A DNA stretch of 6,145 nucleotides from Nanobdellati archaeon (GTDB lineage: Archaea; Nanobdellota; Nanobdellia; UBA10117): assembly GCA_018304365.1 (NCBI GenBank), contig JAGVWH010000021.1:1-6145 (forward strand). Direction: 5' to 3'. The notes under the pieces are model-generated. The model saw only the letters and a program-made list of their open reading frames with translations. It had not been told where the DNA came from and searched no databases. Of this stretch, positions 1 to 4,849 are shown one piece after another. The translations under genes and the position numbers were made by a program. Positions within the stretch are counted from its first letter, which is position 1, and each line of letters begins with the position of its first letter.

Positions 1-352
1 CTGGAAGCTCAACACCAAGATCTTTAGTTAAAGCTCCAAATGTAGCTGCAGAAATCATACCAGCTGCTGTCAACGCTGCAGCAGTTTTCGTATGTTTGAG
101 ATTATTAAATCGGGAAGATACATAATCAGAGAGATTTCTTAATCTGGAAAATCTCTCGGTTTGAGTTCCGGTTTTTACTTTTGGATTGTATTCAGGCAGA
201 AAAGCTTCTGCAATTCCAAGATAGGTTTCAGCTTGAGCTAGGTCTTGGATTAAATGATGGTCAGTATTGTGATCTCTTAAATTGAATTCTAAACCAGTTA
301 GAGCATTAGCTTCCCCGTAACTTTTGCCAACTAAGTCTTCAGCTCTAATCAT
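1..352 (-). CDS. Hypothetical protein, N-terminal part (runs off left edge)
   Basis: This reading frame opens with ATG at 352 and stays open to the window edge (117 codons), with an in-frame TGA at 370-368 just upstream, so the start is well bounded. The protein begins MIRAEDLVGKSYGEANALTG. It is mainly polar and apparently helical up to about residue 85. A small-residue, Ala-rich hydrophobic stretch follows at about residues 90-108 (TAAALTAAGMISAATFGAL) and could be a membrane helix or a buried helix. I recognise no family and assign no function. It lies 30 bases downstream of the small membrane-protein gene on the same strand. A TATA-like element in that gap (375-382) could give it its own leaderless transcript. 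The C-terminus is outside the window. Confidence is moderate because the evidence is only a long open frame and plausible composition. Confidence 0.6.
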   Translation of the reverse strand, partial: MIRAEDLVGKSYGEANALTGLEFNLRDHNTDHHLIQDLAQAETYLGIAEAFLPEYNPKVKTGTQTERFSRLRNLSDYVSSRFNNLKHTKTAAALTAAGMISAATFGALTKDLGVELP

Positions 353-374
353 AGCAAAACGAGAAAATCAAATC

Positions 375-382
375 TATTAAAC
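375..382 (-). promoter_or_regulatory. Possible TATA box for the partial left-edge gene
   Basis: Read on the minus strand this is GTTTAATA, centred about 26 bases before the ATG at 352, the spacing expected for a leaderless archaeal transcript. It lies immediately after the stop codon of the upstream gene. The match is weak in AT-rich DNA, and the gene could equally be co-transcribed with its neighbour. Confidence 0.3.
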
Positions 383-577
383 CTACTTGTTTATGCGATT
401 ATAGCGCATATGCTCGAAAATACCCATAGGAATAGCTACTCCAGCTATCAAAACAAGAAATGCTGTTAGCATCAATATTAATGTAGAATTGCTTATAGAA
501 ATGAGTTGAATTGCAGCTATGGGTGTAAGTGCAGCTCCAAATAACATTAATTGTAAGTGCTTAGGTTTGTAAACCAT
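383..577 (-). CDS. Small two-helix membrane protein, unknown function
   Basis: This encodes 64 residues from ATG at 577 to TAG at 385-383. A short basic N-terminus (MVYKPKHLQ) precedes two hydrophobic segments at about residues 10-28 and 32-52. The two are separated by a short polar turn (SISNS), and the protein ends in a charged tail (FEHMRYNRINK). The layout predicts a helical-hairpin integral membrane protein; no catalytic motif is visible and I do not recognise a family. A TATA-like box lies 29 bases before the ATG, so a leaderless mRNA is likely. It is divergent from L10e across a 91-base gap and sits upstream of the partial left-edge gene. It is short, but the promoter spacing and clean two-helix pattern support a real gene. 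Confidence 0.55.
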   Translation of the reverse strand: MVYKPKHLQLMLFGAALTPIAAIQLISISNSTLILMLTAFLVLIAGVAIPMGIFEHMRYNRINK

Positions 578-600
578 TATCTAAAACTAGACATTTTTGG

Positions 601-610
601 TATTTATATC
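601..610 (-). promoter_or_regulatory. TATA box for the small membrane protein gene
   Basis: The minus strand reads GATATAAATA, a good archaeal TATA box centred about 29 bases before the ATG at 577. That spacing puts the transcription start at or next to the start codon, implying a leaderless mRNA. Confidence 0.55.
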
Positions 611-635
611 TAACTATTCAACTATAGCAGCAAAC

Positions 636-644
636 CTTAAAAAT
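636..644 (+). promoter_or_regulatory. Probable TATA box for L10e
   Basis: CTTAAAAAT is centred about 29 bases before the ATG at 669. The spacing matches the other leaderless promoters in this window and supports ATG 669 as the true L10e start, rather than the ATG at 700. Confidence 0.45.
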
Positions 645-668
645 CGACTAAAGACATTCTTTCATACT

Positions 669-1215
669 ATGGCACGACTTAAAGCTGCACGCTTACCGAA
701 TGGTAAAACGCGCGTATACAAGAACAAGCAGAAAGAGAGCAAAAGCATATGTAAAGGGCGCTCCAAACGTCAAAGTTGTACAGTTTGATATGGGCGATAG
801 AGCAAACTCGCAAAATTTACCTTATGAAGTACAATTATTAGCTGCAAGAGAAATACAAATAAGAGATAATGCTTTAGAAGCTGCAAGACAATCGGCAGTA
901 AGGGCACTTGAAAAGAAAGGAAAAACAGGTTGGGCTTTAAAAATAAGATCAGTTCCTCATCAAATTCTTAGAGAAAAAGCAGTAGCAACTGCAGCCGGAG
1001 CAGACCGATTTTCCCAAGGTATGGCTCTCAGTTTCGGATCGCCATCAGGTCACGCCGTTCAGGTAAAACCCGGAACAATTTTATTCTCCTTTTACGTAGA
1101 AAAAGATTTCATACCAACCGCAAGGGAAGCAGCAAGAAAAGCAAGCACAAAAATGCCAATGAGATGTGCTATAAGACTTCTTGATAACAAAACTAAAAAA
1201 GAGATTACACTATAA
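669..1215 (+). CDS. rpl10e: Large ribosomal subunit protein L10e (uL16), with a frame break near its N-terminus
   Basis: This is the archaeal L10e/uL16 protein of the 50S subunit, which sits near the tRNA-binding and GTPase-associated region. From ATG 700 the frame gives 171 residues with clear family signatures: KRAYTRTS, then VVQFDMGD, then KIRSVPHQILREK, then GADRFSQGMALSFGSPSGHA. The family normally begins with a motif like M-A-R-L-x-x-A-R-C-Y-R. Here MARLKAAR is encoded from ATG 669 in one frame, while YRMVKRAYTR is in the next frame. Adding two bases between 692 and 693 would restore MARLKAARCYRMVKRAYTR and a protein of about 182 residues, the family's usual size. As written, ATG 669 reads into a stop at 786-788. 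Either the sequence has a 2-base deletion, or translation starts at ATG 700 and loses a conserved N-terminus. As an essential gene it is unlikely to be a pseudogene. Identity is very secure; the start structure is not. Confidence 0.93.
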
Positions 1216-1218
1216 GCC

Positions 1219-1228
1219 AAATATATTA
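1219..1228 (+). promoter_or_regulatory. TATA box for the ATP-grasp gene
   Basis: AAATATATTA is centred about 30 bases before the ATG at 1254, just after the L10e stop codon. No Shine-Dalgarno sequence is seen (the region reads AGTTCTTTTTTTA), so a leaderless mRNA is likely. The T-run at 1245-1252 may also act as a U-tract terminator for L10e. Confidence 0.55.
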
Positions 1229-1253
1229 ATACTTTTACAGAGTTCTTTTTTTA

Positions 1254-2363
1254 ATGACAAAGTACTGCAAGTGGTTTAAGGAAGTTACTTACGCTGACGA
1301 ATCTCTCGTCGGAAAGAAGGCCGCAATATTAGCTGATTTGCACAAAGCCAAATTCCCCGTTCCAAATGGTTTTGTAATTACATCGGAAGCTTACAAAGAT
1401 TTTATTAAAGCCAGAGATTTGGATAGTAAAATATTAGCAAAACTCAAAACCATAACAGATGAAAATTTAGTAAAAGTTTCTCAGGAAATACAAAACTTTT
1501 TTCTTTTCAGTTCGCTGTCAGCCGATTTATTAAATGAAGTAGATGAGTTTTATTCATATATCGATGTTGCTGAAGAGCTTAGAAATGCTCCAATATCAGC
1601 TTTCATAAGTTCTGGGAGAGATTCAGCAATAGTCGCAATGAGAAGTTCGGCAATTAACTCTGCTTTTTCTTATGCGGTTTTGAATCTAACAAGTTCGCAA
1701 AAAGTTACAAGAGGAGTTTTAGAATTTTGGGCATCACTATTTTCGCCCGAGGCGATAAAATATAGAAATGATAATAATATTTCGTATGAAGATATAGATA
1801 TAGCTTTAATTGTGCAAAGGCAAGTCAATGCAGAGAAATCAGGCATAGCGTATTTGAAAGATGATTCTACTATAGCTCTCGAAGCGATTTGGGGGATGGG
1901 TATGAGCTTTGCTGTTAGAAATTTTAGAGCATCAAAAGTTTTATTGGAAAAAGATACTGGACAAGTTGTTGGAAATTATAAGAACGAACAGCCTTGGATG
2001 CTCGCAAAAGATTTGTTTGGTAATAAAATCGTAAAGAAAAATATTCCGAAAGAAAATAAAGAAGGAGAGTTATTAACAGATAGAGAGCTAAAAGTATTAT
2101 CAGAGCTCTTGCTTAGCGTTAATGAGCATTTATATCATCAGCAAGACATTGAATGGGGGATGGAAAAAAATAGATTATTTCTGCTCCAGAGCACCAAAAA
2201 AGTTGTTTCCGCTCCTGCAATGCCAAAACTACCGGAAGAGCAGAATGTTAAACCATCGTCGCAGCCTCAGCCAGAAGCTCCGGAAGAAGAAAATAGACCA
2301 CAGCCGCAAGAGCCAGCCCCAGTTGACAAACTTGAGCCTTATGAACTTCTAAGGCTTTTATGA
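1254..2363 (+). CDS. Solitary PEP synthase/PPDK-type N-terminal (ATP-grasp) domain protein with Pro/Glu-rich tail
   Basis: This 369-residue protein resembles the nucleotide-binding (PPDK_N) domain of phosphoenolpyruvate synthase and pyruvate phosphate dikinase. Visible matches in order are VGKKAAILADL at 19-29 (family GGKNASLGEM), VPNGFVITSEAY at 36-47, MRSSA from about 129 with Arg130, WASLFSPEAIKYR from 159, ALIVQRQVNAEKSGIAY, EAIWGMG, QDIEWG with Asp298 and Glu300, and LLQS with Gln312. The Lys, Arg, Asp/Glu and Gln that hold ATP in the family are thus present. Two things differ. The Gly-rich loop after RSSA (family ED-P-ASFAGQ) is shortened and replaced, and the Arg that usually follows QS is Thr. 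The phosphohistidine and C-terminal PEP/pyruvate barrel domains are absent. Instead a Pro/Glu/Gln-rich low-complexity tail (about 321-357) leads to a short end, DKLEPYELLRLL. It cannot be a complete PEP synthase. It may be an ATP-dependent phosphotransferase or a nucleotide-binding regulator; the substrate is unknown. Confidence 0.82.
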   Translation: MTKYCKWFKEVTYADESLVGKKAAILADLHKAKFPVPNGFVITSEAYKDFIKARDLDSKILAKLKTITDENLVKVSQEIQNFFLFSSLSADLLNEVDEFYSYIDVAEELRNAPISAFISSGRDSAIVAMRSSAINSAFSYAVLNLTSSQKVTRGVLEFWASLFSPEAIKYRNDNNISYEDIDIALIVQRQVNAEKSGIAYLKDDSTIALEAIWGMGMSFAVRNFRASKVLLEKDTGQVVGNYKNEQPWMLAKDLFGNKIVKKNIPKENKEGELLTDRELKVLSELLLSVNEHLYHQQDIEWGMEKNRLFLLQSTKKVVSAPAMPKLPEEQNVKPSSQPQPEAPEEENRPQPQEPAPVDKLEPYELLRLL

Positions 2364-2371
2364 CCACAATT

Positions 2372-2380
2372 ATTTTAAAA
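2372..2380 (+). promoter_or_regulatory. TATA box for the zinc-ribbon gene
   Basis: ATTTTAAAA is centred about 30 bases before the GTG at 2406 and lies only 9 bases after the upstream stop codon. Its spacing favours GTG 2406 as a leaderless start; no ATG occurs in frame between the upstream TAA (2376-2378) and this GTG. Confidence 0.45.
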
Positions 2381-2405
2381 CAAAACTTTCATCCTTATAT
2401 CCAGA

Positions 2406-2747
2406 GTGGTAAATCACGTCAACAAAAACGTTTGTGTATTATGCGACGAAGTAATGCAGTCGCCAATATGTGCACTGTGCCAAACCGATAAAGTTGAAAA
2501 TTGGATAGATAAAAAACGGGTTGCGACAATAAAAGAATTTAGAAACGAAATTAGAGCGTTTTTAGATACTGTAAGACGTTATAATAAACTAAGCTGCACT
2601 TATTGCAGACTCGAATCTAATACATCTGTTTGTCAAGGCTGTTATAACGAACGCGTTTATACTTGGCTTGTATCTAAAAACAAAACAGCAGGAAAAGATT
2701 TTCTTGACGCGTTTAAATATAGTGATAAGAAACAGCTTATAGCTTGA
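2406..2747 (+). CDS. Tandem-duplicated CxxC zinc-ribbon protein, unknown function
   Basis: This encodes 113 residues starting with GTG. It contains two copies of the same four-cysteine module. The first is Cys10-Cys13/Cys22-Cys25 (CVLC, then CALC) and the second is Cys64-Cys67/Cys76-Cys79 (CTYC, then CQGC). Both are spaced CxxC-x8-CxxC. After each comes a similar stretch ending in Trp: QTDKVENWI at 26-34 and YNERVYTWL at 80-88. The repeat period is 54 residues, which points to an internal duplication. A charged, helical linker lies between the modules. Each module should bind one zinc ion; the likely role is nucleic-acid or protein binding, but no family was recognised. Its promoter is right after the ATP-grasp gene. 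Its 3' end overlaps taw2 on the other strand by 11 bp. Confidence 0.75.
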   Translation: MVNHVNKNVCVLCDEVMQSPICALCQTDKVENWIDKKRVATIKEFRNEIRAFLDTVRRYNKLSCTYCRLESNTSVCQGCYNERVYTWLVSKNKTAGKDFLDAFKYSDKKQLIA

Positions 2748-3417
2748 AATCAATAACATAATGATTTTTATTAGGAGAATAACTTTTTACTTTTCTTATC
2801 TTTAGTATTTCAACATTTTTTGGCAGCTGTTTTATGATTTCTTTTTCGTTTTTGCCAAGTTCGTGGTAATGAATGATGCAATTCTCCTTCGCAAGTTTTA
2901 GCGCGGCAGGCAGGAATTTCTTTGTGCCTGGAAAATAACCCATAATTATTCTGTCCGCAATCTTTCCAAGTTTTTGTTGTCTGCAGTCGCCTTTTATCGC
3001 AGTTACATTTGATAAGTAATTTTGTCTTATATTTTGTTCTAAGAAGTTATAAGATTCTGTATTTTTCTCTATAGCATAAATTTGCTTTACTTTTTTTGCA
3101 ATTGGAAGTGTGAAATAACCAATGCCAGCAAACATATCTACTACTGTTTCATTCGGTTTTACTAAATTCATTAGTCTTCTTTTCTCAAAATGATTTCCCT
3201 GGGAAAACATTACTTTTGAAACATCCAAGTTGTAAGAAATTCCGTGTTCTCTATGAGTCGTAATTGTAGAATCCCCAAATAGTCTTTTTATTTTCGGTTT
3301 TCTAAACTCGCCAGAAATGCCGGAAAGTTTGCAAATAGTTTTGATGTAAGGAAATTGTTTCTTTATTTGTTTAATATTGGTGTTGGATTTTGATAAATAT
3401 ATATCGCCAATAATCAT
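2737..3417 (-). CDS. taw2: Taw2/TYW2-type tRNA-Phe wyosine aminocarboxypropyltransferase
   Basis: The 226-residue protein belongs to the Trm5/TYW2 class I SAM-enzyme family. In that family Taw2 transfers the 3-amino-3-carboxypropyl group of SAM to C7 of 4-demethylwyosine at G37 of tRNA-Phe. Seen here are the family's N-terminal segment with THREHGISYNLD at 54-65, KVMFSQGNHFEKRR at 68-81, SAM motif I DMFAGIGYF at 94-102, the acidic Glu117 in AIEKN, Asp144, and DRIIMGYFPG at 155-164. The last motif matters. Trm5 methyltransferases have an NPP-type motif there, whereas TYW2/Taw2 enzymes have MGY- or LGL-type sequences, so Taw2 is the better call. The segment IIHYHE (about 186-191) also fits. The protein is somewhat shorter than the euryarchaeal Taw2 proteins I know (about 280 residues), mainly at the N-terminus. 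Its ATG overlaps the DUF357 stop as ATGA, so the two are probably translationally coupled. Confidence 0.85.
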   Translation of the reverse strand: MIIGDIYLSKSNTNIKQIKKQFPYIKTICKLSGISGEFRKPKIKRLFGDSTITTHREHGISYNLDVSKVMFSQGNHFEKRRLMNLVKPNETVVDMFAGIGYFTLPIAKKVKQIYAIEKNTESYNFLEQNIRQNYLSNVTAIKGDCRQQKLGKIADRIIMGYFPGTKKFLPAALKLAKENCIIHYHELGKNEKEIIKQLPKNVEILKIRKVKSYSPNKNHYVIDFKL

Positions 3418-3689
3418 TGCTTTTTTACAAAGACTTGCAGTCTTAATCCAGCGTCAATAAAGCCGAAAGCATAATTTAATGCGCCGAATGCGGTTGCAAA
3501 GTCACCCTTTTCAGCGAAGTATTCCGCATCTTTTGTATATCTTGTGGCTGTATCGAGACACTCAACAGCGCCCCTTAGCTGACTTTCGTCTAAGTCGTCG
3601 CGCATTTCTGTTTCTTCAAGCGCTTCTTTTATTCTCGCGAATTCTTTATCTAAACGTTCTTTAGTAACAATTTTTCTATCCTCTTCCAT
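3414..3689 (-). CDS. DUF357 family protein
   Basis: This encodes 91 residues and matches the archaeal DUF357 family, a small all-helical protein. The signature is in the C-terminal half: CLDTATRYTKDAEYFAEKGD (about 44-63), then FATAFGALNYAFGFIDAGLRL (about 64-84). The family consensus is of the type YY-DA-YF-EKGD-x-x-AFGA-NYA-GWIDAG-RLG. The first 43 residues are strongly charged, rich in Glu, Asp, Lys and Arg, and probably form the first long helix. The family's biochemical function is not established as far as I know. It is the first gene of a two-gene operon with taw2, with stop and start overlapping by 4 bases (ATGA). That suggests a link to RNA or translation, but this is inference. The start at 3689 is supported by a TATA-like element 29 bases upstream. 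Confidence 0.88.
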   Translation of the reverse strand: MEEDRKIVTKERLDKEFARIKEALEETEMRDDLDESQLRGAVECLDTATRYTKDAEYFAEKGDFATAFGALNYAFGFIDAGLRLQVFVKKQ

Positions 3690-3690
3690 A

Positions 3691-3700
3691 AGTTTTTAAA
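3691..3700 (+). promoter_or_regulatory. TATA box for the Dph2-like gene
   Basis: AGTTTTTAAA contains TTTTTAAA (3693-3700), centred about 29 bases before the ATG at 3726. It abuts the DUF357 start codon on the other strand, so the plus-strand promoter lies at the edge of the divergent gene's start. Confidence 0.5.
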
Positions 3701-3712
3701 CGAAAATCTAGC

Positions 3713-3722
3713 GCTTTAAAGC
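3713..3722 (-). promoter_or_regulatory. TATA box for the DUF357-taw2 operon, within a perfect palindrome
   Basis: GCTTTAAAGC is a perfect 10-base palindrome whose TTTAAA core (3715-3720) is centred about 29 bases before the DUF357 ATG at 3689. It lies only four bases before the ATG at 3726, so each divergent gene's TATA box sits beside the other's start codon. Confidence 0.45.
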
Positions 3723-3725
3723 ATT

Positions 3726-4040
3726 ATGGATACAGATATGCAGCTCGATTATGATTTGGAACTGCCCAGAGTAGTTGGAGAAATAAAGGAGCTTGGCAAA
3801 GATGGAACAGCTAAAGTCTGTTTACAGCTACCAGACGGATTAAAGATGAATGCCTTACAAATAGTTAAGGAGCTTCAAACATTAACTAAAAAAGAAAACT
3901 TAGAAGCTGAGTTTTATATTTGGACGGGCTCAAATTTTGGCGGATGCGATTATCCCTGGTATTTGAAAGATTTGAAATTTGATTTGCTCGTTAACTTTGG
4001 ACACGCTGTGTTTAGAAAGTGGACAGACAGACGAGAATAA
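3726..4040 (+). pseudogene. dph2: Dph2-like diphthamide-synthesis gene truncated after domain 1
   Basis: Archaeal Dph2 uses a [4Fe-4S] cluster and SAM to attach the 3-amino-3-carboxypropyl group to the target histidine of elongation factor 2. The 104 residues here match only its first domain: YDLELPRVVGEIK at 9-21, then VCLQLPDGLK at 31-40, the cysteine motif SNFGGCDYPW at 69-78 (Cys74), and DLLVNFGHAVF, ending in a short basic tail RKWTDRRE and TAA. The full protein has three such domains and about 340 residues, with one cluster cysteine per domain. Only the first is present here. I checked the other two forward frames after the stop: neither continues the Dph2 sequence, so a simple frameshift does not explain it. 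A deletion or rearrangement just before the next gene's promoter fits. The intact promoter and clean reading frame leave open a stand-alone domain-1 protein that complements a partner encoded elsewhere. An alternative in-frame ATG is at 3738. Confidence 0.75.
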
Positions 4041-4050
4041 ATTTATATAT
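4041..4050 (+). promoter_or_regulatory. TATA box for the first small membrane paralogue
   Basis: ATTTATATAT starts directly after the Dph2-fragment stop codon and is centred about 25 bases before the ATG at 4071. There is no SD sequence in the gap, so the transcript is probably leaderless. Confidence 0.55.
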
Positions 4051-4070
4051 TACAAAATATAATTTATTTT

Positions 4071-4367
4071 ATGGTATTCCTCGACGGAACATTGGGAATC
4101 GCAATTGGAATTTTGGCAGGTCTTGTACTCTTAAGGTACAGCGGCTTGATGGATAAAATAATAGTTCCTGCTGGCTTTATTGCGGCAGGTGTAATGTTTT
4201 ATTTTATCGATGTCGCAACAAGTCTTGGAGTTACTGATATGCTTGGCGAAACAGCAACAGTATGGCTGAGTTTCATCTGGCAGTTGCTCGCACTTATATT
4301 CATATTGATTGGAGCACTTTGGGCAGTCGTTGCATTCATAACAAAACCAAAATCCAAACGCAGATAG
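4071..4367 (+). CDS. Three-helix small membrane protein, paralogue 1
   Basis: This encodes 98 residues with three hydrophobic segments at about 7-24, 33-50 and 65-90, and a basic end KPKSKRR that is probably cytoplasmic by the positive-inside rule. The N-terminus MVFLDGTLGIAIGILAGL is Gly-rich and closely related to the protein encoded at 4499. In the first 28 positions, 16 residues are identical, including F-L-x-G, the GIL-x-GL run, and L-L-x-Y-S-G-x-x-D. The similarity fades after that, although the helix layout is kept. I recognise no named family and no catalytic residues. It lies 30 bases after the Dph2 stub with its own TATA box and no SD, unlike its paralogue. A U-rich region follows it. 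Confidence 0.7.
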   Translation: MVFLDGTLGIAIGILAGLVLLRYSGLMDKIIVPAGFIAAGVMFYFIDVATSLGVTDMLGETATVWLSFIWQLLALIFILIGALWAVVAFITKPKSKRR

Positions 4368-4430
4368 ATTATTTTTGTTATAATTATTATTATAATTGTA
4401 TTTTTACTAATCGTCAGTAATTATTTTTGT
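4368..4430 (+). terminator. T-rich termination region after paralogue 1
   Basis: The non-coding stretch right after the stop carries several T-runs: ATTTTTG at 4371-4377, ATTTTTA at 4400-4406 and ATTTTTG at 4423-4429. Archaeal RNA polymerase terminates at U-tracts, so this is a likely termination zone. An all-A/T inverted repeat (arms 4378-4384 and 4389-4395, loop of four) precedes the middle T-run but would be a weak stem. Confidence 0.45.
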
Positions 4431-4439
4431 CACACAACA

Positions 4440-4447
4440 TTTATATA
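4440..4447 (+). promoter_or_regulatory. TATA box for the second small membrane paralogue
   Basis: TTTATATA is a strong archaeal TATA box lying 52 bases before the start codon. Initiation about 26-27 bases downstream would begin at 4470-4471, giving a leader of roughly 28 bases. This is the only promoter in the window set back to leave room for a leader. Confidence 0.6.
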
Positions 4448-4470
4448 TGCCTGTTAATTTGTCTAAGTAT

Positions 4471-4488
4471 TCCTAGTTCGTAGGAGGT
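4471..4488 (+). promoter_or_regulatory. Shine-Dalgarno sequence overlapping a small 5' hairpin
   Basis: AGGAGGT at 4482-4488 is a near-perfect Shine-Dalgarno sequence, 11 bases before the ATG at 4499. Bases 4471-4475 (TCCTA) and 4481-4485 (TAGGA) are exact complements around the loop GTTCG. A five-pair stem could therefore form at the very 5' end of the mRNA and cover the first half of the SD. The SD is certain by eye; the hairpin's role is inference. Confidence 0.6.
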
Positions 4489-4498
4489 AAAAACTAAA

Positions 4499-4786
4499 AT
4501 GGCCTTTTTAGAGGGTGTAATTGGAACCGGTGTAGGCATCTTAGTCGGACTAGCACTGTTAAAGTACAGTGGATATGTTGACCAGTTGAAAAAAGAATTG
4601 GGCTACGTTGGCGTTGGCGCAGTGTTTCTGATATTAGCAGCTACACTTGAACCTGTCAGCTCAGCTATACCATCGATTGGAACAGCAGTTGACTGGATTA
4701 CAGTAATATTCCTAGTCATTGCGTTTATCCTAGTACTTATTGGTGCTATCGCGATGGCTATACAAGTATTTAGCAAGTTGAAGTAA
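4499..4786 (+). CDS. Three-helix small membrane protein, paralogue 2 (SD-led, probably highly expressed)
   Basis: This encodes 95 residues with hydrophobic segments at about 7-24, 34-50 and 66-91 and a short basic tail (FSKLK). It is paralogous to the gene at 4071: both begin M-x-F-L-x-G and share GIL-x-GL and L-L-x-Y-S-G-x-x-D. Between helices 1 and 2 it has a more charged loop (DQLKKELG) than its paralogue. The family is not recognised and no enzymatic motif is seen. A structural or accessory membrane component is possible, but that is only inference from size. It has the best expression signals in the window: a strong TATA box, a near-perfect Shine-Dalgarno, and a stem-plus-U-tract terminator starting inside its last codons. 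It appears to be a single-gene transcription unit. Confidence 0.78.
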   Translation: MAFLEGVIGTGVGILVGLALLKYSGYVDQLKKELGYVGVGAVFLILAATLEPVSSAIPSIGTAVDWITVIFLVIAFILVLIGAIAMAIQVFSKLK

Positions 4787-4823
4787 AACTTGCTCTTCTT
4801 TTATTTTTTTATTTTTATTTTTC
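4772..4823 (+). terminator. Stem-loop plus T-tract terminator overlapping a stop codon
   Basis: AGCAAGTT (4772-4779) and AACTTGCT (4787-4794) are perfect complements with a seven-base loop GAAGTAA that contains the TAA stop of the preceding gene (4784-4786). A long T-rich tract with runs of seven, five and five T follows (to about 4823). The pattern resembles a bacterial intrinsic terminator; in archaea the U-tract alone would probably suffice. Confidence 0.65.
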
Positions 4824-4849
4824 TGGAGTTGGATTTATTTGGCTTGAAA

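Noticed and set aside
597..788. Plus-strand frame extending upstream of L10e
   Set aside because: Only the part from ATG 669 (MARLKAAR) is meaningful, as the displaced L10e N-terminus. The upstream codons run through TATA-like promoter DNA, and those after about 692 read L10e out of frame.
2122..2352. Plus-strand frame inside the ATP-grasp gene
   Set aside because: It is a shadow frame over the Pro/Glu-rich tail. It has low-complexity composition and no family signal.
3479..3664. Plus-strand frame opposite DUF357
   Set aside because: It is antisense to a well-recognised DUF357 gene and encodes no recognisable motif.
4368..4430. 11-base direct repeat ATTATTTTTGT (4368-4378 and 4420-4430) as possible attachment sites
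   Set aside because: The repeat is T-rich and flanks only 41 bases, with no integrase, tRNA or mobile gene nearby. Recurrent U-tract terminator sequence explains it better.
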